64,000 nucleotides of DNA from Motiliproteus sp036964625 (GTDB lineage: Bacteria; Pseudomonadota; Gammaproteobacteria; Pseudomonadales; Balneatricaceae): assembly GCA_036964625.1 (NCBI GenBank), contig JBALTG010000006.1, positions 5,797 through 69,796 of the forward strand, read 5' to 3'. The notes under the pieces are model-generated. The model did not search any database, was not told where the DNA came from, and was given only the letters and a program-made list of their open reading frames with translations. The position numbers were made by a program, and so were the translations under genes. Shown here piece by piece: positions 36,541-44,028 of the stretch. Numbering within the stretch: position 1 is the stretch's first letter; the number at the start of each line of letters is the position of its first letter.

Positions 36541-36759
36541 TAGTCTCGTTTCACTCATCAGATGACCGCCATGTTAGCTTTGGGTTGAGTTACGCTAATC
36601 ACGCATAGTTAGCATGTGTTTGTGCGTTGTGAATCTATCAGCCGGAAATGGCAAGGGCCTTTGAATTAGACCGCTCCTGAGTAACCTTTAGTCGGGCCCG
36701 ATACTGCCGCCGCTCAGATCGCCCTGCGACGATCTTCGGTTTTGGATGCAGGAATTCGT

Positions 36760-36894
36760 ATGAAATATGTATCAGCGTTTTTGACTATGGCTACAGTGTC
36801 ATTGAGCCTGGTTAGTGGCCACGCGAGGGTTGCTACAATCCCCGCGATGAACCCGCCCCGCCGCCGAGGGGGGCTGCGGCTAAGGCTCGGCTGA
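36760..36894 (+). pseudogene. Short frame with a signal peptide, probably the 5' remnant of a secreted-protein gene
   Basis: An ATG preceded by AGGA encodes MKYVSAFLTMATVSLSLVSG, a plausible Sec signal peptide. It then runs into a GC-rich, arginine-rich stretch and stops after 44 codons. The change in composition after about residue 25 suggests the original gene is interrupted. Evidence is limited to the signal peptide and start site. Confidence 0.35.
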
Positions 36895-36938
36895 TTCTGG
36901 CCGCGCGCCGCGCCCGTTGTCGAGCGCGATGCCGGTCT

Positions 36939-38282
36939 TTATAGCAGTCCCGCAAAGGGCTGTACCTGGACCAGATCGCCCGTCGCTATATCGCCCTGGT
37001 CTTCGCTGAGTACGATCAGGCAGTTGGCTTGACTCATCGACGTGAGAATGCCGGAGCCCTGGTGGCCGCTGCTGCGGACCTGTGGCAGGCCGTTGGCGTC
37101 GGTCTCGATAATGCCGCGGATGAACTCGGTACGGCCCGGCTTTTTGCGCAGCGCTTCAGCGCAGGGTAGCTGTCCGCTCAGGGGTAGCCAGTGCGCTTCG
37201 CCGCCGAGTTTACGCAGGGCCGGTTTGACCAGCTGCAGGAAGGACACCATCACCGCCACCGGATTTCCGGGCAGGCCGAAAAACAGCGCTTCGCCGACCT
37301 TGCCGAAGGCCAGGGGGCGACCGGGTTTGATCGCTAAGCGCCAGAATCCGACCTGGCCCAGTTTCTCCAGAGCCTCAGTAACGAAGTCGGCCTCACCTAG
37401 GGAGACGCCACCGGAGCTGAGCACCACGTCTGCTTGAGTGCTGGCCTGCAGCAGCGCCGCTTCGATCGCTTCGGGGCGGTCGGGAATAACCCCCAGATCG
37501 ATGACCTCGATATCCAGTGAACGCAGCATGGCGGTGACGGTGTAGCGATTGGAGTCGTAGATCTGGCCTGCTTCAAGGGTCTGGCCGAGACTACGGATCT
37601 CATCACCGGTTGAGAAGTAGGCCACCCGGGGTTTGCGGTAGACGCAGACTTCGGCCTGGCCTAGTGAGGCGATCATTCCCAGTTCGGCGGCGCCGAGACG
37701 GGTACCCGCCGGGATGGCCACCGCGCCCCGGGCCAGATCTTCGCCGGCCAGGCGTCGGTTTTGGCCCGCCTTGGCGCCAGCCGGAAAACGCACATAGGGG
37801 TGGGGTGCGGTGTCGCTGTCCAGGTCTTCGCAGTGGCAGACCTCTTTGATGATCACGGTATCGAGCTGATCGGGCATCTTTGAGCCGGTCATGATTTTGA
37901 CGCACTGCCCAGGTTGCAGAGTGCCGTGGTAGGGGTGGCCGGCCAGGACGCTGGCGATCACCTGCAGCCGGGTCTCGCCCGCGCGGTTAATGTCGGCGCT
38001 GGCCACCGCGTAGCCATCCATCGCCGAGTTGTTGTAGGCGGGCACGTTGATCGATGAGATCACCTCCTGCGCCAGGATCCGGCCTTGTGCATTGCGCAGA
38101 TCCAGTTGCATGCGTTGTTGCAGCGGCTCGATCGCCTGCAATATTTGCTGCTGCCCCTGCGCCAGGGGTAGCAGGCCGGTGGCGGGGCCGCCGCAGCATT
38201 GGTGCTGCTCTTGTTGCGGCTCTTTATGCAGTTCTTGGTTCAGTGCTGGGTGGTCTTGTTGGGGGGAGATGGTTGGGCTCAT
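36939..38282 (-). CDS. moeA: Molybdopterin molybdenumtransferase MoeA
   Basis: MoeA inserts molybdate (or possibly tungstate here) into adenylated molybdopterin. The 447-residue protein begins with a Gln/His-rich tail of about 35 residues (QQEQHQCCGG) not seen in most homologues. The normal fold follows, with NVPAYNNSAMDGYAV, the IMTGSKMPDQLDTVI stretch, VAYFSTGDEI, SSGGVSLGEADF and the conserved FFGLPGNPVAVMVSF. It is the last gene of the tupABC-mobA-mobB-moeA operon and overlaps mobB by four bases. Confidence 0.95.
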   Translation of the reverse strand: MSPTISPQQDHPALNQELHKEPQQEQHQCCGGPATGLLPLAQGQQQILQAIEPLQQRMQLDLRNAQGRILAQEVISSINVPAYNNSAMDGYAVASADINRAGETRLQVIASVLAGHPYHGTLQPGQCVKIMTGSKMPDQLDTVIIKEVCHCEDLDSDTAPHPYVRFPAGAKAGQNRRLAGEDLARGAVAIPAGTRLGAAELGMIASLGQAEVCVYRKPRVAYFSTGDEIRSLGQTLEAGQIYDSNRYTVTAMLRSLDIEVIDLGVIPDRPEAIEAALLQASTQADVVLSSGGVSLGEADFVTEALEKLGQVGFWRLAIKPGRPLAFGKVGEALFFGLPGNPVAVMVSFLQLVKPALRKLGGEAHWLPLSGQLPCAEALRKKPGRTEFIRGIIETDANGLPQVRSSGHQGSGILTSMSQANCLIVLSEDQGDIATGDLVQVQPFAGLL

Positions 38283-38944
38283 GAGGCGTAGTTCCGCTTG
38301 CCACTGGACATATTGATGTTAACGACGTTTCCGGGCTGGCAGTAGCTGACAATAAAATTGGCTACCGCAATTGGACTGTTGATGTCCAGTTGCGGTAGCT
38401 GGGTCGCAACCGGCAGGGTCTCATCGTGGGCTATCGCCACTATATGGGGGTCGTTAGGGAATAGCAATTGGTTGCCGGTGCTGGGGCGGTGCAGTTCAAT
38501 TTTAGGGAAGGGTAGGTGTTTGAACCCCTCCACCAGGATCAGGTCGAGGCGGCTGGGGTCGAGTTGGCGGATCAGATAGTTGAGATCCGGATCCTGCTGC
38601 TCTTCGGGGGTTTCGGTCATCAAGGCCCAGCGGTTGCGCGAGCCGATCAGCATCTGTCCGGCACCCGCGTGACGCAGTTCGTAGCTGTCTTTACCGGGCG
38701 TATCGATGTCGAAGCGGTGATGGGCATGCTTGATCACACCGACCCGAACGCCGCGTTGCTGCAATAACGGAAGCACTTGTTTCAGCAGTGTGGTCTTGCC
38801 GGTGCCGCTGAAGGCCGCGATGCCGATCAGCGGCAGCGGCGAGCTGATCGGTGAGGCGCTGGGTGAGGTGGCTGGCGAGGAGGTCGCTGAGGTGCCCGGT
38901 GAGCTGATACGTTTGGTCATAGAGGTGGTCATAGAGGTGGTCAT
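38279..38944 (-). CDS. mobB: Molybdopterin-guanine dinucleotide biosynthesis protein MobB
   Basis: A 221-residue P-loop GTPase that assists MobA. Walker A FSGTGKTTLLKQVL is near residues 45-58, followed by VGVIKHAHHRFDIDTPGKDSYELRHAGA and LILVEGFKHLPFPKIELHR. The first 35 residues are low complexity (Ser/Thr/Pro) and begin MTTSMTTSMT because a 12-bp unit carrying the start codon is repeated, so the true start could be residue 1, 5 or 9. It overlaps mobA and moeA by four bases on each side. Confidence 0.94.
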   Translation of the reverse strand: MTTSMTTSMTKRISSPGTSATSSPATSPSASPISSPLPLIGIAAFSGTGKTTLLKQVLPLLQQRGVRVGVIKHAHHRFDIDTPGKDSYELRHAGAGQMLIGSRNRWALMTETPEEQQDPDLNYLIRQLDPSRLDLILVEGFKHLPFPKIELHRPSTGNQLLFPNDPHIVAIAHDETLPVATQLPQLDINSPIAVANFIVSYCQPGNVVNINMSSGKRNYAS

Positions 38945-39606
38945 ACGGCGTGATTCTCCAACAGCTGCTTATCGGTCACGGAGTTGATATTGAGAAACGC
39001 CGTGGGTTGATCGCTAAAGTCGACGCAGCAGACGCGATGGCTGGCATACCAGCGATCGATCTTGCGCTCGCCGCTGCTTAGGTAGTGCTGTAGCGACTCC
39101 AGCAGCTCGCGCTTGATCAGACTGATCACCGGTTGCATCCGCTGGCCGTCGTGGGCCACCGCAATCTCAGCCGCCTCTTGTCCGGCCTGTGCCGCCAGGC
39201 GTCGGACCAGGTCCCGCGGCAGCAACGGGGTGTCGCACGGCGTTACCAGCATCCAGGGGGTCGGGCAGCTCTGCAAACCCTCGGCGATGCCAGCCAGCGG
39301 CCCTTGGAAGTTGCTCAGGCTATCACTGATCACCTCGAAAGGGCGTTGCGTTGCGTGCGGGGTTGTTGCCCCTGCGGCTGGGTCCGACATGATTTTTGGT
39401 GTCTGCCCAAGTGCCGCATAGCGGGCCTGGTTACGGTTGGCGTTGATGCGGATCAGCTCCAGCTGTGGGGTCAAGGCGGCGATGACATGACAGATCATCG
39501 GTTGGCCGCGGAGCTCGACCAACCCTTTGTCGTGACCGCCCATCCGTTGGGCGCGGCCACCGGCGAGAATCAGGGCGCTGATCGCGGAGTGGGGAATGGG
39601 GTTCAT
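38941..39606 (-). CDS. mobA: Molybdenum cofactor guanylyltransferase (second MobA)
   Basis: A 221-residue MobA with ALILAGGRAQRMGGHDKGLVEL for GTP, NFQGPLAGIAEGL and LVTPCDTPLLPRDL. It makes bis-MGD from molybdopterin. An insertion of about 20 residues around residue 85 (DPAAGATTPHATQRP) interrupts the normal loop. It lies between tupC (one-base gap) and mobB. The coexistence with the solitary mobA at 28.7 kb suggests that this copy is dedicated to the operon's metal or conditions. Confidence 0.93.
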   Translation of the reverse strand: MNPIPHSAISALILAGGRAQRMGGHDKGLVELRGQPMICHVIAALTPQLELIRINANRNQARYAALGQTPKIMSDPAAGATTPHATQRPFEVISDSLSNFQGPLAGIAEGLQSCPTPWMLVTPCDTPLLPRDLVRRLAAQAGQEAAEIAVAHDGQRMQPVISLIKRELLESLQHYLSSGERKIDRWYASHRVCCVDFSDQPTAFLNINSVTDKQLLENHAV

Positions 39607-39607
39607 A

Positions 39608-40399
39608 TCAGGCCTCGGTCAATCGTAAGTGATGTTGCTTGGGTGGTGCGGTATGCGCAGGGGGTGATGGCTGCGCGGTTATCGGGTTCAGCATGCGTTC
39701 GGTTAGCTGTCCCGCATTGAGGTGCAACTCACGCTGGATCAGCCGATGGTCGGCCTTGAACTCATGGCTGCAGAGTACGACCCCCATCCCTTCGTTGATC
39801 AGGCGGCGGATCAGAAACAGCGTTTGTTGGCGGGATTCGGCGTCCATATTGGCGGTCGGCTCATCCAGCAGTAACAGCTCCGGTTGCATCACCCAGGCGC
39901 GTGCCAGGGCGATGCGTTGCTTTTCGCCACCCGACAGGGTTTTGGCGTTGCGCGGTGCCAGGTGCGACAGGCCGGACCAGGCCAGGGCCTGAGCGATGCG
40001 TTGTTGTTGCTGATTTTTTGGCAGTTTATTGAGGCCATAGCCGACGTTGGTGGACACGCTGGCATCGAAGAGGCAGGGGTGCTGGTGCAGGTAGATTACT
40101 TTGCCACCGATATTGCGGTGCTGGCGTCGATTGAGTTGAACCCCGCGGTAGTTCAGGCTGCCGCCGTCATGGCTTTCCAATCCTGCCAGGATCTTCAGCA
40201 GGGTGCTCTTTCCCGCACCGTTGCGGCCGGTCAGCAGGACCGCTTCTGCCGCGTAAAGCGCCACGGAATCGATAGCAAGCAGTGGCCGCTTGCCGAAGCA
40301 TTTTTTAAGCTGGCGGGCGTCCAGCAGTAACTCGCGAGGGCGGATCATGCGCGGTCCTCGGTCCTCGGAGTCGGGCGCAGCAGGGCGGGTGTAGATCAT
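39608..40399 (-). CDS. tupC: Tungstate ABC transporter ATPase TupC
   Basis: A 263-residue ATPase with Walker A LTGRNGAGKSTLLKILAG, signature LSGGEKQRIALARAWV, Walker B LLLDEPTANMD and H-loop SHE. The start overlaps the stop of tupB by four bases (ATGA), which argues for the long form over an internal methionine at residue 18. With TupA and TupB it forms a high-affinity oxyanion importer. Confidence 0.93.
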   Translation of the reverse strand: MIYTRPAAPDSEDRGPRMIRPRELLLDARQLKKCFGKRPLLAIDSVALYAAEAVLLTGRNGAGKSTLLKILAGLESHDGGSLNYRGVQLNRRQHRNIGGKVIYLHQHPCLFDASVSTNVGYGLNKLPKNQQQQRIAQALAWSGLSHLAPRNAKTLSGGEKQRIALARAWVMQPELLLLDEPTANMDAESRQQTLFLIRRLINEGMGVVLCSHEFKADHRLIQRELHLNAGQLTERMLNPITAQPSPPAHTAPPKQHHLRLTEA

Positions 40400-41097
40400 G
40401 ATAAAGCCTCGCTGCGGCGGTGCAGGTAGGTGATGCAGATATTGAGCGCCAGTGCCAGGAGCAGCAGAACCAGCCCCAGGGCGATCCCCTGAGAAAATTC
40501 ACCTCGGCTGGTTTCCAGGGCGATGGCGGTGGGGATGTTGCGGGTGTGATGGAGAATGTTGCCGCCGATCATCATCGAGCAGCCGACCTCGGAGATGATC
40601 CGGCCGTAGGCGGCGATACAGGCGGCCGCCAATCCGTAACGCAACTCGTAGATCAGGGTTGCGAAGGCGCGCCAGGGGGATGCCCCTAGCGTGCGGGCGG
40701 TCTCCCAGAGGCTGCGGTCGGCGGCCTTGAAGCTGGCCAGGCTCATGGCGACCAGTACCGGAAACGCCAGCACGATCTGACCCAGCACCATCGCCGTTTC
40801 GGTAAAGAGCAGTTTCAGGTCGCCCAGTGGGCCGCTGCGCGATAGCAGAATATACAGCAGTAATCCGATCACCACGGTGGGCACGCTGAGCAGGCTGTTG
40901 AACAGCGAGATCAGGGCCCAGCGGCCGGGAAAGCGGCCTGCACTGAGCAGGTAGCCCAGCAAAAAAGCGGGCGGAGTGGCGATAATCATCGCCTTGAGGG
41001 TGGTGCTAAACGAGATGCCGATGATCGACCACAGCTCGGTGTTGCCACTGAGCAGTAGGCGGATCGCATCGGATGTGGTAGCGCCCAGGATTTCCAA
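40396..41097 (-). CDS. tupB: Tungstate ABC transporter permease TupB
   Basis: A 233-residue membrane permease with about five hydrophobic segments. It has family stretches LLSVPTVVIGLLLYILLSRSGPLG, LWETARTLGASPWRAFATLIYELR (the ATPase-contacting loop) and RIISEVGCSMMIGGNILHHTRNIPTAIALETS, characteristic of TupB/WtpB-like proteins. The gap from tupA is three bases. Confidence 0.93.
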   Translation of the reverse strand: MEILGATTSDAIRLLLSGNTELWSIIGISFSTTLKAMIIATPPAFLLGYLLSAGRFPGRWALISLFNSLLSVPTVVIGLLLYILLSRSGPLGDLKLLFTETAMVLGQIVLAFPVLVAMSLASFKAADRSLWETARTLGASPWRAFATLIYELRYGLAAACIAAYGRIISEVGCSMMIGGNILHHTRNIPTAIALETSRGEFSQGIALGLVLLLLALALNICITYLHRRSEALS

Positions 41098-41100
41098 GGG

Positions 41101-42111
41101 TTACTCCGGCGATTTGAAGTGGTTAGCAGCCTGTCGGACTTGACGCTGATCTACTACGAGTAAGCCGACTTTGGCCATTTCCCGCTCTATTTTTCGTTTA
41201 ATAGAACCACTATTAGCCTCAAAAGAGTTCGAAAACTGTCTCAAATCGGTCTTCCTCTCGCTACGATCGGTCAAGTCCGACAGGCTGCCAGCGGCGCTAG
41301 TTGCCGAGGGCACAAACAGGGGCTGGTTATTGATCCGAAAGTCGGCGATCCGTTGCTGGGTCGGTTTGGACACCAGCCACTGGCGGAAGGCCGCAGCGGC
41401 CTGATGGTTGAGATCGGGGAACCGCTGTGGATTGATCTGGATGACACTGTAAGGGTTGAACAGGCGCGGGTCGCCTTGCAGCAGTAGCTCCAGATCGACT
41501 TTGTTGGCATAGGCCAGCCAGGTACCCCGGTCGGTCAGCGTGTAGGCGCCCATCTCGCTGCTGATCTGCAGGACTTTGCCCATCCCTTGTCCGGCTTCCC
41601 GGTAGCCGTTGCCAGCGGGCGCAGTGCTGGCCAGTTGCCACAGTTGTTTCTCCTTTTTATGGGTGCCCGAATCATCACCTCGGGAGATAAAGAGCGCGCC
41701 TCGCTCGGCGATCTGCCGCAGGGCCGAGGTCGCGTCAGGCTGGGCACGGATCTGTGCAGGATCCGAGGTCGGGCCAACCAGCACAAAATCGTTATACATC
41801 ACCCCGGTGCGCTGCTGGCCGTAACCCAGGTCGACAAAGGTTTGCTCGGCGTTAGGCGCGTGCACCAGCAGGACATCGACATCGCCATCACGGCCCATGC
41901 GCAGTGCGGCACCGGTGCCGACAGCGATCACCTGCACCTCGGTGCCGGTCAGGCGTTGAAACTCGGGCAGAATAGCCTCCAGCAGCCCCGAGTTGGCGGT
42001 GCTGGTGGTGGTGGCCAGGCGCAACGTATCGGCCTGCAGCAGCGGGCTAGCCACGCCTAGCGGCAGGCATAGCAGTAACGATAGAAACGTACGTAGTGCG
42101 GTGGTCATCAT
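41101..42111 (-). CDS. tupA: Tungstate-binding protein TupA with a translated MITE near its C-terminus
   Basis: The 336-residue protein has a signal peptide (FLSLLLCLPLGVASPLLQA). TupA hallmarks follow: LATTTSTANSGLLEAILP, GTGAALRMGRDGDVDVLLVHAP, MYNDFVLVGPTSDPA, FISRGDDSGTHKKEKQLW and the late YSVIQINPQRF. TupA selects tungstate over molybdate in the periplasm. From about residue 273 (after NNQPLFVPSATS) to residue 330, the sequence is MITE copy B read in frame (LSDLTDRSERKTDLRQFSNS and onward). The last residues (NHFKSPE) look like the original end. The insertion is a multiple of three with no stop, so the protein is extended by about 55 residues. Confidence 0.92.
   Translation of the reverse strand: MMTTALRTFLSLLLCLPLGVASPLLQADTLRLATTTSTANSGLLEAILPEFQRLTGTEVQVIAVGTGAALRMGRDGDVDVLLVHAPNAEQTFVDLGYGQQRTGVMYNDFVLVGPTSDPAQIRAQPDATSALRQIAERGALFISRGDDSGTHKKEKQLWQLASTAPAGNGYREAGQGMGKVLQISSEMGAYTLTDRGTWLAYANKVDLELLLQGDPRLFNPYSVIQINPQRFPDLNHQAAAAFRQWLVSKPTQQRIADFRINNQPLFVPSATSAAGSLSDLTDRSERKTDLRQFSNSFEANSGSIKRKIEREMAKVGLLVVDQRQVRQAANHFKSPE
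41126..41288 (+). repeat. MITE-like element, copy B, inside tupA
   Basis: A 163-bp element with ends GCAGCCTGTCGGACTT and AAGTCCGACAGGCTGC (perfect inverted repeats), the same length as copy A and in the orientation of copy C. Flanks are TTAG on the left and CCAG on the right, close to the CTAG of other copies. It lies wholly inside the tupA coding sequence. Confidence 0.92.
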
Positions 42112-42243
42112 TTTTTCCTGTTAGCAGGCGTACCGGTTTGGTGGCTGGAGTCTGAAATTATTAAATGAGCAAAGGCTGCGGCGTACTTAGGGTAGGGCGC
42201 AGGACGCTTAGTTATCACCTGGTTATCTCCTGGTTATGATTGT

Positions 42244-42259
42244 TGCAATTAAAGTGCCA
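42244..42259 (-). promoter_or_regulatory. Sigma-54 promoter of the tup-mob-moeA operon
   Basis: The minus strand reads TGGCACTTTAATTGCA, which matches the -24/-12 consensus (TGGCAC, then five bases, then TTGCA) exactly in both boxes. Transcription would start near 42232, about 120 bases before tupA. The two palindromes at 42345-42390 lie about 105-135 bp upstream, the normal distance for an activator of the NtrC class. Confidence 0.82.
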
Positions 42260-42265
42260 TCCATG

Positions 42266-42284
42266 AAAAAAGCCTCGTAGAGGC
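42266..42284 (-). terminator. Hairpin with T tract upstream of the tup promoter
   Basis: The minus strand reads GCCTC-TAC-GAGGC followed by six T. It lies between the operators and the -24 box and would stop any minus-strand transcript entering from the regulator side. An insulating role is inferred. Confidence 0.6.
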
Positions 42285-42344
42285 AGTAGAAGGGCGCCAG
42301 CGACTAAGCAGAACGGGTTTAGCGCTCGATTTGCTAACCCGAAG

Positions 42345-42359
42345 GGGGCAAAATGACCC
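42345..42359. promoter_or_regulatory. Palindromic operator 1 (GGGGCAAAATGACCC)
   Basis: A 15-bp site matching GGGyCAAAATGrCCC with one deviation at the y position. Its centre is 31 bp, about three helical turns, from operator 2 and about 105 bp from the tupA sigma-54 -12 box. It is proposed as a binding site for the adjacent response regulator. Confidence 0.65.
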
Positions 42360-42375
42360 AGGCTGTGGTTGGGCA

Positions 42376-42390
42376 GGGTCAAAATGACAC
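42376..42390. promoter_or_regulatory. Palindromic operator 2 (GGGTCAAAATGACAC)
   Basis: A second copy of the same palindrome with the inner GTCAAAATGAC perfectly symmetric. Two sites spaced by three helical turns are typical of enhancers for NtrC-class activators. Confidence 0.65.
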
Positions 42391-42600
42391 GCCGGGGGCG
42401 GGGCGGAGCGTGGATGCCCAGCTTATACGTCAGTTTAATTGACTCTGTTGCTTGCCCGGGGCGAACATAACGGGTTCAGCGCTAGCGGGTTGTCAGCATT
42501 AAGTCGGGCAGCCGCTTTTGCTGCGCCTGATGGCCCCGTCATACGTTCTGCATACGCCAGATCAGCCGATGTACTTATAATAATTAGAGGTGACTGTGTG

Positions 42601-44028
42601 ATGCTTTCCTTTCCCGACAATTCTGACAATCCTATGGCCGCTGCGGCAGAGATCTCTGATCCAGGTAGGAAGTCGGATCAGGGCCGTCAGCCATTGTCGG
42701 TGCTGATCGTCGATGATGAACCGGGGATCCGGGACTTTCTGCAACGCGCGCTGGCTAAAGAGTACAGTCTGGTCGAGGCGGTGGGTTCGGCAGAAGAGGC
42801 CGAGGCGCTGCGCAGTCGCTGTCATTTTGACCTGTTGATTGTCGATATCTGCCTGCCGGGGATTTCCGGCGTCGAATGGTTGACCGATGTGGCTCGTCAC
42901 GGGCTGCAATCCGATGTCATCTTTATGACCGCGTTCGCTGAGCTGGATAAGGCGATCGAAGCGCTAAGGATTGGTGCCTCCGATTTCATTCTTAAACCCT
43001 TCCGGCTTGAGCAGATGATCACGGCAGTCCGGCGGTGTATGCAGCAGCGTCAGTTAAGGCGCGAGAATTTTGTCCTCAAACGCCAGCTTGATGCGCTCTA
43101 TTCGATGGAGGGAATGATCGGTAACAGTGCCCCGATCAAATCGCTCTGCCAGCTGATTGCCCGCGTGGCACCCACCCCCTCGGTGGTGCTGGTCGAAGGG
43201 GAGTCGGGCACCGGTAAAGAGCTGGTTGCCAATGCGATCCACCGGCTGAGTCTGCGCAAAGGCCCGTTTGTGCCGATTAACTGCGGTGCGATAGCCCCCG
43301 AGCTGATTGAATCAGAGCTGTTTGGGCATGTGCGCGGGGCGTTTACCGGTGCCCAGCAGTCGCGCGACGGTCTGTTTCGCTATGCCGACGGGGGGACCCT
43401 GTTTCTGGATGAGATCGGCGAGATGCCGCTGCTGATGCAATCCAAGTTGCTGCGGGTGTTGGAAGAGGGGCGGATTCGTCCGCTGGGTAGTGAGCGTGAT
43501 ATCCCGGTGAATGTGCGCCTGGTTGCCGCTACCAATCGCGACCTTGAGCAGGAGGCGCAACTGGGAAACTTCCGTCAGGATCTGTTTTACCGCCTCAATG
43601 TGTTGCGTTTGCGGGTACCGCCGCTGCGCGAGCGCAGTCAGGATATCAATCTGCTAGTGCAGCATTTCTCGGATCAGCTGGCAAAAAGACTGGGTTTGCC
43701 GGCGATCCCGTTCAGCCATGACGACCTGTTGTTGATGGAGCGTTATGACTGGCCCGGTAATATCCGCGAGCTGAAGAACCTGATCGAGCGCTGTCTGCTG
43801 CTAGGGCGCTTACCCGCCGAGGCGTTGCGGGGCGATGCGCCCACGGACTGCGATGAGGAGACCGGCTACCCGCTGGACTGGGATCTGGACCAGGTCGAGA
43901 AGGAGCACATTCTGCGCGTGCTGGATCTGTCTGGCGGTAATAAAACCCAGGCCGCCAAACAGTTGGGGATTGCGCGTAAAACCCTGGACCGGAAGCTACA
44001 GGGCTGGAACGAAGCGGCCCTCGCTTGA
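42601..44028 (+). CDS. NtrC-family sigma-54-dependent response regulator
   Basis: About 475 residues. A receiver domain (LSVLIVDDEPGIRDFL, phosphoacceptor Asp82 in LLIVDICLPG, TAFAELDKAIEALRIGASDFILKPF) is followed by an AAA+ domain. The AAA+ domain has Walker A GESGTGKE, the sigma-54-contacting GAFTGA, and Walker B GGTLFLDEIGE. A Fis-type helix-turn-helix ends the protein (NKTQAAKQLGIARKTLDRKL). ATG at 42601 follows TAGAGG; GTG at 42598 is equally possible. It overlaps the kinase gene by one base. Its position facing the tup operon suggests that it activates the sigma-54 promoters found here. Confidence 0.94.
   Translation: MLSFPDNSDNPMAAAAEISDPGRKSDQGRQPLSVLIVDDEPGIRDFLQRALAKEYSLVEAVGSAEEAEALRSRCHFDLLIVDICLPGISGVEWLTDVARHGLQSDVIFMTAFAELDKAIEALRIGASDFILKPFRLEQMITAVRRCMQQRQLRRENFVLKRQLDALYSMEGMIGNSAPIKSLCQLIARVAPTPSVVLVEGESGTGKELVANAIHRLSLRKGPFVPINCGAIAPELIESELFGHVRGAFTGAQQSRDGLFRYADGGTLFLDEIGEMPLLMQSKLLRVLEEGRIRPLGSERDIPVNVRLVAATNRDLEQEAQLGNFRQDLFYRLNVLRLRVPPLRERSQDINLLVQHFSDQLAKRLGLPAIPFSHDDLLLMERYDWPGNIRELKNLIERCLLLGRLPAEALRGDAPTDCDEETGYPLDWDLDQVEKEHILRVLDLSGGNKTQAAKQLGIARKTLDRKLQGWNEAALA

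Larger units (their letters stand above)
35766..36938. other. 1.2-kb degenerate region with broken genes and a palindromic element
   Basis: No intact gene is visible between the channel gene and moeA. The stretch contains a truncated lipoprotein fragment, a palindromic MITE-like element and a short signal-peptide-bearing frame, all listed separately. The remainder has many stops in all frames. Confidence 0.6.
42112..42600. other. Divergent control region between tupA and the response-regulator gene
   Basis: This 489-bp region holds a sigma-54 promoter for tupA, an intrinsic-terminator-like hairpin and two palindromic operators, each listed separately. The rest is GC-rich without a gene. I found no clear sigma-54 site pointing toward the response regulator. 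Confidence 0.7.

Noticed and set aside
16239..36633. The 16-mer TTTGTGCGTTGTGAAT at about 16.25 kb and 36.62 kb
   Set aside because: A single shared 16-mer in 64 kb is close to chance expectation and nothing extends it.
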